64,000 nt of DNA, from contig CACYGW010000006.1 in the NCBI GenBank assembly GCA_902774045.1, positions 62,001-126,000 on the forward strand, written 5' to 3'. Source of the DNA: an uncultured Bacteroidia bacterium. GTDB taxonomy: Bacteria > Bacteroidota > Bacteroidia > Bacteroidales > UBA932. The position numbers and the translations under genes are program-made. Below are positions 25,676-34,808 of this stretch, piece after piece. Below the pieces are notes generated by a model. The model searched no databases. It saw nothing but the letters and a program-made list of their open reading frames with translations, and was not told where the DNA came from. The stretch's first letter is position 1. Each line of letters starts with the position of its first letter.

Positions 25676-27471
25676 TACCATCCGGGATTTTGCTGCCACT
25701 TATCGTTTGTAAGTGTGATAAGACGTTGTTGGAACGGAAGCAGATAATCACGGTCTACGTTGAACTGATATCCTCCTGGCAGAGTGCTGGGTGCAATGGG
25801 CAGTATGAAACGCTGCGTATCTGCCGTACTGCCGGTGAGGTATATGCTCTCGTTCTCTACCAGGCCTCCTTCGGGATAGAAAGAAGGCAGGTTACTGCCG
25901 GTAAACATGGCGCCCTGAGGTGTCCAGTCAACAAGCAAATCACCCGCTGCGGCCCAACGCATAATGTCGTAGAATCTGCGGCCTTCCAGAGCCTGTTCCA
26001 CGCGACGTTCGCGGCGTACTGCCTGGATGTATTTGTCCAAGCCCTTGAAGGGGTATTCATCGTCGGTATTGTATTCACGGTCAAAGTCTACGCCTGGCAT
26101 TCCCACTCTGTCTCGCAGGGGTTGTATTGCATCCACAATAGCGGTGGCATTTGCCGCTCCGTCAAGCTCGGCCAGAGCCTCTGCATAGTTGAGGAGTATG
26201 TCGGCATAACGGAACTGAATACCCGGTGTAGAGCCGGCGAATTCTGCCTCCAGATTTCCCGTATAGTCTATCTGCACATGCTTTAGCATAGCATATCCCG
26301 TGGTGTTCTGGTGATGGCCTTCGGCAATGAGGGGAGGATACAGCATTCCGCCCGGGATATCGGGACGCAGAACCTGGCCGGGCATTGCTACGGTCTGTGA
26401 AAGACGAGGGTCGCGCACAGTGGGCATTAGCTCCTTTCCGTAAGTAGATTGGGCCGCGATCCGGTCACTCTTGGAATAGGGCTTACCTTCAATTGTCAGG
26501 TAGTCATTCACCAGCGACGAGGTTACGCCAATTCCGCCGCCACCTTTGTTTAGATAACGGTCTACGTTGTTGCCCTGATTCACAGTTGCTCCGTCGTAAT
26601 AACGGTACCATAGAACCTCCTTGTTGTTGTCCAGGTTTGTTGTTGCAAACACTGTACGGTAGTCATCAAGAGGATTCCCTGTATTGTGAATCTGCCAGAC
26701 ATTGCGATCCATCACCTCCTTGGCGGCATCTGCGGCAGCCTGCAGATAATCCTGAATCTTTGCGTCATCTATGGTAGTGTCGTAAAACGGGTCGTTTTTG
26801 GCCTTATGGTATTTCTCCCAAGTTCCTTCAAAAAGGGCTACTTCGCTCTTGAGAGCACGTGCGACATCCCTGTGAATGCGACGCGAAGCGGAATTATCCT
26901 GCTCGTCCAGAAGGTCGATAGCGATGTCGAGGTCTTCCAAAATAAAATCTGCAACGGAGCTTCTTGTGTCCTGTCCTACCTGCATAGCTTCCAGGTCCGG
27001 ATTCAGAGGTTCCTTTACAATAGCAACTCCGCCATAGTCCTTCAGGAGCTGATAATAATACCAGGCGCGGAAGTAGTACGCCTCGCCTATGAGCTGGTTA
27101 TAGTTTCCCGTCTTGTCGCAATTGTCCTTATTGGCAAGGAGGTAGTTTACGTCACGGATATGAGTGTACTGTGTTTTAATGGAAGAGGCATTACCCAACG
27201 AAAGCCCGCCGTTTGTTCTTCTATCGGGAGAATTTGACGCAAGGTTATCGCTGTTTACGTCGCCACCTGCAATCTGCGAGCCTCCTCCCATAGAGAAACC
27301 CTGTGTCCTGAGGCCGGTCTCGTAGAACTGGTTTACATAGTTCTGGATTTCACCGGTAGAGCGGAACGGCTTTTTGGTAGAGAGCACTCCTTCCGGATCT
27401 TTATCTAACTTGAAGCAGGCCGATCCAGCGGCAGAAAGGACCAGAATATAAAGTATATATTTGAGTTTCAT
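25675..27471 (-). CDS. SusD-family surface glycan-binding lipoprotein
   Basis: 598 residues. Lipobox AAGSAC near residue 19, then FKLDKDPEGVLSTKKPF. The helical core includes YLLANKDNCDKTGNYNQLIGEAYYFRAW-type segments (GEAYYFRAWYYYQLLKDYG) and the C-terminal RRERRVEQALEGRRFYDIMRW signature. It lies 11 bp after its SusC partner and one base before the sulfatase gene. Acts as the lid and ligand-binding subunit of the SusCD complex at the cell surface. Confidence 0.95.
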   Translation of the reverse strand: MKLKYILYILVLSAAGSACFKLDKDPEGVLSTKKPFRSTGEIQNYVNQFYETGLRTQGFSMGGGSQIAGGDVNSDNLASNSPDRRTNGGLSLGNASSIKTQYTHIRDVNYLLANKDNCDKTGNYNQLIGEAYYFRAWYYYQLLKDYGGVAIVKEPLNPDLEAMQVGQDTRSSVADFILEDLDIAIDLLDEQDNSASRRIHRDVARALKSEVALFEGTWEKYHKAKNDPFYDTTIDDAKIQDYLQAAADAAKEVMDRNVWQIHNTGNPLDDYRTVFATTNLDNNKEVLWYRYYDGATVNQGNNVDRYLNKGGGGIGVTSSLVNDYLTIEGKPYSKSDRIAAQSTYGKELMPTVRDPRLSQTVAMPGQVLRPDIPGGMLYPPLIAEGHHQNTTGYAMLKHVQIDYTGNLEAEFAGSTPGIQFRYADILLNYAEALAELDGAANATAIVDAIQPLRDRVGMPGVDFDREYNTDDEYPFKGLDKYIQAVRRERRVEQALEGRRFYDIMRWAAAGDLLVDWTPQGAMFTGSNLPSFYPEGGLVENESIYLTGSTADTQRFILPIAPSTLPGGYQFNVDRDYLLPFQQRLITLTNDKWQQNPGW

Positions 27472-27482
27472 GTTATCGTCTT

Positions 27483-30400
27483 TTAAAGGTTAATGACCAT
27501 ACCAACAGAGATGGTTTTGTTCATCGGGTAGCTCTTACCCGCATCCGAAGCCCCTCTCTGATTATTACCTCCATTATAGCTGTTGTAAGTGAATATCCCT
27601 TCTGGATCAAATATGGTAGAAAGCTTGGTGAAAGTGAGGAGGTTTTCACCTGTCACATAAATCTGGGCCTTTGAGAGGCCGGCTTTCCTGATAATTGACT
27701 TGGGGAGATCATAAGAGAGTGTGATGGTCTTCAGGCGTAAATATGCGGCATTCTGCAAAAATCTGTCGCTAATCTGCTTGTTCTTATTGGCATAAATGCC
27801 TATACCCCCGGCGTTGTGAATATACGGCTTGGGATAGTATGCATTGGGGTTATCTTCTCTCCAATAATCCAGATGCTCCTGAAATACGGTTACCTGTGCA
27901 AAAGGGCCCCAGCCCCAGAAGTATAGAGAACTGGTGGGATCGTAATCGCGCTTGCCTACACCTTGAAGGAGGAAGCTGAGCCCCAGTCCCTTCCAATTTA
28001 GGGAGCCGTTTATTGTATAGTTGTATCTGGGAGTTGTGTTACCTATTATTTTATAGTCTCCCATATCGCCCAGTTTACCGGAGCCCTTGTCTATGCAACC
28101 ATCGTTGTTAAGGTCTGCATACTTCACGTCGCCGGGAACCCATGTTGCGGAACTTACGAAACTTAGATCCATATTATTGTATTCATCGGCCTCTGCCTGA
28201 CTCTGGATGAGTCCGTCTGCGTGGTAGCCCCATATTTCACCTACGTGTTTTCCTTCATACCAGTTGGAGTCTGGATTTGTGCCAGTAGGATTGGAGTATT
28301 TGGTAACAACCGCCGTGGCATCAGCAATAGATGCTCCTATTGTGTACTGGATATCCCTACCTATATAGCCGCGATAATTAACGGCTAATTCCCAGCCTCG
28401 GTTTCGCATGTTTGCATTATTGGTCTGGGGAGCATCTGCACCGTAGATATCGGGGAAGTCTTCGCCGGGACCAAGCATATCGCGGGTATCTCTCTGGAAC
28501 ACATCCAACGAACCGGTAAGAGCATTGTCAAAGAATCCGAAGTCAAGGCCTATGTTCTTATTGAGAACCTTCTCCCATGTTGTGAAAGGATTCACTACGC
28601 CTGGGGCAAGGGTGTAGTTATGTCTACCGTCGGGAAATACATAGCTGCCAGGACTGGAACTAATGTCCATCGTTGCTGCAAAGGTGTAGGTAGATGCTCC
28701 TGCCTGGTTGCCAAGAAGACCATAAGAGGCACGCAGTTTTAAATTGGAAAGCCAGTTCTGGGCATTTGCCATGAATGATTCCCTATGAACGTTCCAGCCA
28801 ACAGAAACAGAAGGGAAGAAGCCCCAGCGGTGGTCGGCTGCAAAACGAGAAGATCCGTCATATCGGCCATTGAGCTCTAAGAGATACCTGCCATCAAAGT
28901 TATAATTAATCCTGCCGAAGAAACCACGGGTGGCCCAGCCATAGCGGGTGTCAACAGTTATCTTTTCTTCACTTCCCATATTTACATTGGGAGTGGCTGT
29001 ACTGTAAGGGCCGACAATGGAGTTCTTCACATATGCATAATGTAAATCCTCTTCCTGATAGCCTGCCAGAAGATTTATATTATGCCTTTCTGCAAGTATT
29101 AAAGAGTAATTGGAGTAAAAGTTTATACTCTGGTATGTCCTATCTGTATTTGAGCGTGTATATTTTCCGCTGGTGGGAACCCCAAGTTCGGAGCGGGCGC
29201 CTTTAATGGTGGTTTCGCCATCCATCATATAGATATCAGGTGCTATGGCCACGGCCTCATAGTTTTCTATATTCAGCCTGTAGGTGTAGTCCAAAGTAAT
29301 AAACCAGTTCTTTATAGGCTGTATCTGAATACTTGGAGTAAGATCCAGGCGGTTAGTCAGATTCTTGGTATAAGTGCCGCTTTGGAGATAGGGAATCATA
29401 GTGTACTCAATGTAGTGACCGTTAGGATCCAAATACGGCTTGGTAGAAAACTCTCGGGCCAGGGTATGGAAGAAGCCATAGCTAATACCGCCGTCACCAA
29501 ATGGACTGTCAACCTGTCCGTGGACAAATTTGGTGTCAAAGGAGAGTTTGAGCCAGTCAGTTACCTGGGCCTGAGTGTTTGCACTCACGTTGAGTCTCTT
29601 GTATCCCATGTCGGCAAAACGGAGAATGCCGTCTTCGTCATAGATTCCGCCTCCAACGTAGTACTGTACTTTATCGTTACCTCCACGGACCGATAGATTG
29701 TGGGACTGTTTGAACGCCCAATCCTTATAATGCAGTTTAAAATAGTCCGTGTTGCCAAGACCCCGTTCAGAGTTCTCAAGGCTTGAAGGATCGGTACTGG
29801 CAGGATCTCCTGTCCGCAGTTCTGCAAAAGCATCCACTGACGTGTCTCCGTTAATGTATTTCTCTAGATCGGCTATCTTCTCGTCGGAGTATTTTCTGGG
29901 AGCACTTGCGTTGGTTGCGCCGTCGTTCCAGTAGTTTGCAAAATCTATCGCGTTAACCATAGTTGGCAGCTTGGTAGGAGCGTTCCAACCGGCATTCCCA
30001 GTGTAGCTTATGACAGGCTTTCCGTCCTTTCCCTTCTTTGTGGTGACCAATATGACGCCATATGCCGCACGCGCACCGTAGATAGCTGCAGATGCTGCAT
30101 CCTTTAGCACGGAGATGCTCTCTATATCATTAGGATTAACATCATGGAGGCCCATTTCAACGCCATCCACCAGGATATAAGGAGTGCCGGTCCCGCTAAG
30201 GTTTCCCTGTCCGCGGAGTGTGATAGTGGTTTTGGAACCAGGGGTTCCGGCCGACGTATTGGAAATTGTTAGACCAGGAACCATGCCTTGAAGTGCCTGG
30301 GCAGCATCGACAACAGGGCGGAATAAGAATTCCTCTCCCTTTACCTGCGATACGGAACCGGTTAGATTCACTTTTTTCTGGACACCGTAGCCTACGACCA

Positions 30401-30725
30401 CTGTTTCTTCCAGCATTTCGCTGTCTTCCTGCAAAACCACGTCGAGTGGACCTCCGGTCCAAACAACTTCTTTGGAAGTGTAGCCTATGCAAGAAAATAT
30501 AAGTACGTCTCCGCTGTTTACGCGGGATATGGAGTAAGATCCGTCAAGGTCTGTAATTGCACCGTTAGGGGTGTCTTTCACAGACACAGAGACGCCGATT
30601 ATAGGTGCTCCGGAATGGTCGGAAACCTTTCCGCTCACCGTCTGTGTTGTTTGCGCAAGCACGCTGATGGAGGTCATTGTTATGATAACCGCCGTCATGA
30701 TGATTTTGAAGAGGTGTTTTAGCAT
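27483..30725 (-). CDS. SusC-family TonB-dependent glycan transporter, first gene of the PUL operon
   Basis: 1080 residues. Signal peptide ending in SVLAQ, a CarboxypepD_reg-like domain (GKVSDHSGAPIIGVSVSVKD), plug (VVVGYGVQKKVNLTGSVS, LRGQGNLSGTGTPYILVDG) and barrel to a C-terminal VINL. It starts the leftward eight-gene operon; the divergent regulator gene begins 142 bp away. Promoter and operator candidates lie at 30780-30843. Function: outer-membrane uptake of glycan fragments with the SusD at 25675-27471. Confidence 0.96.
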   Translation of the reverse strand: MLKHLFKIIMTAVIITMTSISVLAQTTQTVSGKVSDHSGAPIIGVSVSVKDTPNGAITDLDGSYSISRVNSGDVLIFSCIGYTSKEVVWTGGPLDVVLQEDSEMLEETVVVGYGVQKKVNLTGSVSQVKGEEFLFRPVVDAAQALQGMVPGLTISNTSAGTPGSKTTITLRGQGNLSGTGTPYILVDGVEMGLHDVNPNDIESISVLKDAASAAIYGARAAYGVILVTTKKGKDGKPVISYTGNAGWNAPTKLPTMVNAIDFANYWNDGATNASAPRKYSDEKIADLEKYINGDTSVDAFAELRTGDPASTDPSSLENSERGLGNTDYFKLHYKDWAFKQSHNLSVRGGNDKVQYYVGGGIYDEDGILRFADMGYKRLNVSANTQAQVTDWLKLSFDTKFVHGQVDSPFGDGGISYGFFHTLAREFSTKPYLDPNGHYIEYTMIPYLQSGTYTKNLTNRLDLTPSIQIQPIKNWFITLDYTYRLNIENYEAVAIAPDIYMMDGETTIKGARSELGVPTSGKYTRSNTDRTYQSINFYSNYSLILAERHNINLLAGYQEEDLHYAYVKNSIVGPYSTATPNVNMGSEEKITVDTRYGWATRGFFGRINYNFDGRYLLELNGRYDGSSRFAADHRWGFFPSVSVGWNVHRESFMANAQNWLSNLKLRASYGLLGNQAGASTYTFAATMDISSSPGSYVFPDGRHNYTLAPGVVNPFTTWEKVLNKNIGLDFGFFDNALTGSLDVFQRDTRDMLGPGEDFPDIYGADAPQTNNANMRNRGWELAVNYRGYIGRDIQYTIGASIADATAVVTKYSNPTGTNPDSNWYEGKHVGEIWGYHADGLIQSQAEADEYNNMDLSFVSSATWVPGDVKYADLNNDGCIDKGSGKLGDMGDYKIIGNTTPRYNYTINGSLNWKGLGLSFLLQGVGKRDYDPTSSLYFWGWGPFAQVTVFQEHLDYWREDNPNAYYPKPYIHNAGGIGIYANKNKQISDRFLQNAAYLRLKTITLSYDLPKSIIRKAGLSKAQIYVTGENLLTFTKLSTIFDPEGIFTYNSYNGGNNQRGASDAGKSYPMNKTISVGMVINL

Positions 30726-30779
30726 AAGTGGTTAATTGATGTTTGGTTATGATTGTTTGGGGATGTATAGCCACCTACG

Positions 30780-30787
30780 CAAACATA
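30780..30787 (-). promoter_or_regulatory. -7 element of the PUL operon promoter
   Basis: TATGTTTG on the minus strand matches TAnnTTTG and lies 54 bp before the first susC ATG. The nearest TTTG (30811-30814) is 23 nt upstream instead of 19, as expected for an activator-dependent promoter. Confidence 0.55.
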
Positions 30788-30805
30788 CAAAGAATTAAAA
30801 ACGAT

Positions 30806-30843
30806 AAAGTCAAACTTTATCCGAACAAAGTCAAAATTTGTCC
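30806..30843. promoter_or_regulatory. Candidate operator: 17-bp direct repeat, 21-bp periodicity
   Basis: Copies at 30806-30822 and 30827-30843 agree at 15 of 17 positions (AAAGTCAAA core, TTnnTCC-like end). The 21-bp centre-to-centre spacing places both on one face of the helix, as for AraC-family dimers. It overlaps the -33 region of the leftward susC promoter and the leader of the rightward regulator gene. Confidence 0.6.
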
Positions 30844-30867
30844 AAAATTGTTATATTAGCGCTTGAG

Positions 30868-33579
30868 ATGCGCCGTATTTTTGTCATATTGATGATATTG
30901 TTGAACCTGCAGCCCCTGGGGGCACAGATGTTTTTCTACTCATACAAAGCTATTTCCGTAGAGGACGGTCTCTCGCATCCCAACATTACCGCACTGCTAA
31001 GGGACAGTCACGGTACCCTCTGGATTGGCACCAAGAACGGCCTCAACCGCTTTGATAGGCAAAAGGTGAAGGTGTACAAATCCAGAATGGAAGATGTCCA
31101 TTCCCTGCCGGACAATCTTGTAAGAGGTCTTCTGGAAGATTCGCGTGGTGGTATATGGGTGCTTACGGAAACAGGCATAGTACTTTATAATCCTCAACAG
31201 GACTACTTTGAGATGGAAGATGCCGTTGAGGTATACTGTGCCATGGAGTATGGCGGCTCTGTTTATTTTGGTTCCTCTGGCTGCCTGCTGGAGTGGAGAG
31301 ACGGAGAAAAGCACAGTTTTCTTCCTTTTCCGGGAAGGGAAAAAGACAGCGGATATGACATTTTTAAAATGGTGGCTCTGGGGAATGGGGAACTCCTGCT
31401 GGGAACAAGGTCCCGGGGCCTTTTCAGATATACTCCCGGCGGCCAGGCAAGTCTTTTTGCGAATCCGGGAAAATCCAACCTTACCGCTCTGTATTCCTGC
31501 AGCGACGGCAGTGTTTTAGCGGCAACGTACGGGGCGGGGTTCTGTATGTTCTCTGCCGACGGCAGGCTTATGAGAGAATATAACACAGCCAATTCCAGTT
31601 TGGCCAGTAATTATATCCAAGATTTTGTCCATTATGGGGAGCAGCTGTGGATTGCCACGGACGGTGGAGGTATAAGTATTTTTTCTCCCCAATCAGAGAC
31701 ATTCACCACCCTAAAAAGAGAGACCGGTGCTTCCGGGGATCTGCCGTCTAATTCTATCACCTGCCTGCACCTGGATTCCTTTGGAACTTTGTGGGCCGGA
31801 ACGGTAAAGCATGGCTTGTTCCAGATTAAAAGCAGCCCCATGCGCACAGTTTGCGGGATATCCAGCGGCCTGGCCGATAATGCCATAACCAGCCTGTACA
31901 AGGACAGCGATGGCACGCTCTGGGTTGGAACAGATGGCGGCGGAATTCACAAATTCGACCCTCGTACCGGGCTTTTTATAAAGCTGAAAGGGTCGGACGG
32001 AAAGATTCTGTCTATAGCCGGTTTCGGCAGGGAACACCTGCTGGTCTCCATGTATATGGACCAGTACTGTCTTATAGATAAAAAGAGCGGAGCCAAGACT
32101 CCGTTCCGCTGTGCTGGAGACGAATTATTGCAAGAGGAGTTCCATTCGGACATCCTTCCCAGAGCCTTTGAATTGCCCTGGGGCGATATGTGCTTTCTGG
32201 GAGGCACTTCTTACATAAGCAAAGGGGGAAAACTTGAGCCGCTTCTTATGGATACCGGAGAGGCGTCTCCGAGGTGGCTTGCTCTTGCCTGCGCACTTGA
32301 CGGCCAGGCGCTCCTGTACAAAGACAACAATGTCTATAGGCTTAGGAAGGACGACCCCAGGATGCATCTTCTTTTCTCTGTGCCCGTCTACGAGAAAGTA
32401 ACGGCTCTTGCAATAGACGACTACGGAAGAATATGGGTGGGCACGAATCGCGGCCTGGGCCTTTTTGACGGGGACTATGTCACTGTGCCCACATATCATT
32501 TTGACGACGTTCTCTCCCTTGAGTGGAACGCTCCGGGGCAGCTCTGGATTTGCGCCAGGAATCAATTGTTTACGTATCTTACAGAGGAAAACCGCTTTGT
32601 GTCGTGGACAGAGGCGGACGGGTATCGCCTGGGATCTATAAAGATGCTTTACCAGAATGAAAAATCCCCGGATTTGCTATATTTGGGCGGATCGGGAGGA
32701 TTGGTAGAGGTTAATAGAAACATGTCCGTGCCGCAGCCGGGGAACCCGGAGATATTCCTGGAGCGCATCACAATAGGAGAGCATCCGGTAAATGTAACCA
32801 CCCCGGAAATCCGTGTTCCGTGGAAATACCGGCAAATTGAAGCCTCTTTTCTTGTAAAAGACGAAGACATTTTTCATAGGACTCGTTTTCAATATATTAT
32901 GGAAGGAGATAGCCGATGGTTCTACGACAGCGACGAGGCTCGTTTTTCTCTCACCGCACCGGAACCTGGAGATTATAAGCTGATGGTGTCTTGTCTTACC
33001 AAGGGCGGAACCTTCTCTGAGCCCAAGGTGCTACTGTCTCTGAGTATTCTTCCGCCGTGGTACAAAACCACTTGGTTCACCTTGCTTTGCCTGTTGCTTG
33101 TCATAACCCTCATTATCCTTGTGATAAGCCGTCTGCTTAGCAGGCAGGCATCGTCCAGCAAAAATGCAATGGCTCATTTCCTGGAAGTATATCTGCAAGA
33201 AGGAGACTCCGCCGCCAATCTTATGGAAGAACCGTCGGAAGAAGACAAAAAATTCAAGGAAAAACTGGACGATATTATTCTTAACAATATTGCCGATCCC
33301 GAGCTGGGAATCAAGTTCCTTACGGACAGGCTGCCATACAGTCGGTCCACCCTCTATTCCAAGGTAAAGGACGTCACAGGCATGGGTGTGAAGGACTATA
33401 TAAACAGAATGCGCATTGAACGTTCTGTAGACCTGCTTCTTAACACAGAAAAAAGCATAAATGAGATTGCCTATGACGTTGGATTCACCTATCCTCGCTA
33501 TTTTAGCACCTCATTCAAGGATGCCAAGGGCGTAACTCCCAGTACTTTCAAAAAAGAGAACCGGACCGAAAATGTCTGA
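30868..33579 (+). CDS. Membrane-tethered AraC-type regulator with two-component-like sensor domain (no kinase)
   Basis: 903 residues. A signal/anchor N-terminus is followed by a double propeller of Reg_prop repeats (SVEDGLSHPNITALLRDSHG, then GTLWIGTKNGLNRFD-type repeats), a Y_Y_Y domain (about 630-720), one transmembrane helix (TTWFTLLCLLLVITLIILVI, about 730) and a C-terminal AraC-type helix-turn-helix pair (INEIAYDVGFTYPRYFSTSF). The histidine-kinase and receiver domains found in hybrid two-component regulators are absent; only about 60 residues separate the membrane from the HTH. It overlaps anSME by 8 bp and diverges from the PUL operon, so it is the obvious local regulator. ATG at 30868 preferred to a TTG at 30838. 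Confidence 0.92.
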   Translation: MRRIFVILMILLNLQPLGAQMFFYSYKAISVEDGLSHPNITALLRDSHGTLWIGTKNGLNRFDRQKVKVYKSRMEDVHSLPDNLVRGLLEDSRGGIWVLTETGIVLYNPQQDYFEMEDAVEVYCAMEYGGSVYFGSSGCLLEWRDGEKHSFLPFPGREKDSGYDIFKMVALGNGELLLGTRSRGLFRYTPGGQASLFANPGKSNLTALYSCSDGSVLAATYGAGFCMFSADGRLMREYNTANSSLASNYIQDFVHYGEQLWIATDGGGISIFSPQSETFTTLKRETGASGDLPSNSITCLHLDSFGTLWAGTVKHGLFQIKSSPMRTVCGISSGLADNAITSLYKDSDGTLWVGTDGGGIHKFDPRTGLFIKLKGSDGKILSIAGFGREHLLVSMYMDQYCLIDKKSGAKTPFRCAGDELLQEEFHSDILPRAFELPWGDMCFLGGTSYISKGGKLEPLLMDTGEASPRWLALACALDGQALLYKDNNVYRLRKDDPRMHLLFSVPVYEKVTALAIDDYGRIWVGTNRGLGLFDGDYVTVPTYHFDDVLSLEWNAPGQLWICARNQLFTYLTEENRFVSWTEADGYRLGSIKMLYQNEKSPDLLYLGGSGGLVEVNRNMSVPQPGNPEIFLERITIGEHPVNVTTPEIRVPWKYRQIEASFLVKDEDIFHRTRFQYIMEGDSRWFYDSDEARFSLTAPEPGDYKLMVSCLTKGGTFSEPKVLLSLSILPPWYKTTWFTLLCLLLVITLIILVISRLLSRQASSSKNAMAHFLEVYLQEGDSAANLMEEPSEEDKKFKEKLDDIILNNIADPELGIKFLTDRLPYSRSTLYSKVKDVTGMGVKDYINRMRIERSVDLLLNTEKSINEIAYDVGFTYPRYFSTSFKDAKGVTPSTFKKENRTENV

Positions 33580-34792
33580 TAAAACTGTGCATATTGAAGA
33601 CGCCGTGCGCCTTAGCGGGCCGCAGGCATTTAACATAATGCTTAAGCCGGCAGGGTCGTTGTGTAACCTTGGCTGCGCCTACTGTTACTACCTGGACAAA
33701 AGCGAGCTCTACGGCGGGCGCGAGCCCCGCATGGCTCTTGATGTGCTGGAGCAGGTTACCAAGGCTTACATCGAAGCCAATGATGTGCCCCAGGTGCAGT
33801 TTGTCTGGCACGGCGGGGAGCCGCTGGTAATGGGGCTTGATTTTTACAGGAAAGCCATAGACTTCCAAAAGAAATATGCCGCGGGGAAAAAGGTCTTCAA
33901 CAGCATACAGACCAACGGAGTGCTTGTAGACGCTGCCTTGGCAAAGTTCTTCAGGGAAAATAATTTTCTTGTGGGTCTGTCTCTTGACGGCCCGGCCCAC
34001 ATCCACAATAGATATCGTCTGGATAAGGGCGGAAAGCCCACCTTCGACTCCGTTATGCGCGGCCTTGAAATCCTTAAGGGAGAGGGCGTAGAGTTTAACA
34101 CCCTGACTACGGTAAACCGCTGCAGCGAGAGCCACGGCAAGGAGGTTTACGAATTTCTTAAGGCTACGGGAAGCAGATTTATGCAATTCCTCCCCGTTGC
34201 CGAGTTTGTACGCATAAGAGGAAAAAAGGCCAGGCCGGTCATTGTTGAGCCCGGGGCCGATGGGGCCCAAAGCGCGTTTTGGTCGGTATCGGCTAAAGGC
34301 TTCGGAGAATTTATGTGTGATGTCTTTGACGTCTGGGTTAAGGCCGACGTTGGAAAATACTACGTTCAGCTATTCGACTCGACATTGTCTGCCTGGTGCG
34401 GGCAGAAGGAGGCCGTATGCACCCTTGGGCGTACCTGCAGCGGAAATGCGGTTATAGAGCATAACGGAGACCTTTACGTGTGTGACCATTTTGTATATCC
34501 GCGATACAGGTTGGGGAACGTGCTCACTACTCCGATCAGGGATCTTATGAATTCTGAGAAGGTTCTGAGGTTCGCCTACGGCAAATACTCTTCTCTTCCA
34601 AAGCGTTGCACCCGCTGTCCTTATCTTCCTGCCTGCAATGGGGAATGCCCGCAGCACCGCGATGCCCAAACCGGAGTGAACGTTCTTTGCGATGGGTACC
34701 GATTGTTTTTTGACCACACGGCCCCTGTATGGGACAGAATGCGCGCGCTTCTTGCCGCCGGACGTGCACCGGCAGAGATAATGTTTAAGTAG
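33572..34792 (+). CDS. Anaerobic sulfatase-maturating enzyme (radical SAM)
   Basis: 406 residues. The radical-SAM cluster motif is CNLGCAYCYY near residue 31; C-terminal SPASM cysteines (CGQKEAVC, CSGNAVIEHNGDLYVCDHF, CTRCPYLPACNGECP) bind two auxiliary Fe-S clusters. anSME oxidises the active-site Ser or Cys of sulfatases to formylglycine. All three sulfatases in the locus are Ser-type, which only this enzyme class can mature in an anaerobe. It overlaps the regulator gene by 8 bp, so regulator and maturase are coexpressed. Confidence 0.96.
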   Translation: MSDKTVHIEDAVRLSGPQAFNIMLKPAGSLCNLGCAYCYYLDKSELYGGREPRMALDVLEQVTKAYIEANDVPQVQFVWHGGEPLVMGLDFYRKAIDFQKKYAAGKKVFNSIQTNGVLVDAALAKFFRENNFLVGLSLDGPAHIHNRYRLDKGGKPTFDSVMRGLEILKGEGVEFNTLTTVNRCSESHGKEVYEFLKATGSRFMQFLPVAEFVRIRGKKARPVIVEPGADGAQSAFWSVSAKGFGEFMCDVFDVWVKADVGKYYVQLFDSTLSAWCGQKEAVCTLGRTCSGNAVIEHNGDLYVCDHFVYPRYRLGNVLTTPIRDLMNSEKVLRFAYGKYSSLPKRCTRCPYLPACNGECPQHRDAQTGVNVLCDGYRLFFDHTAPVWDRMRALLAAGRAPAEIMFK

Positions 34793-34808
34793 TATCTTTC
34801 TGAGGAAA

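Noticed and set aside
30868..33579. Classic hybrid two-component regulator
   Set aside because: No histidine kinase or receiver domain fits in the roughly 60 residues between the membrane helix and the HTH.
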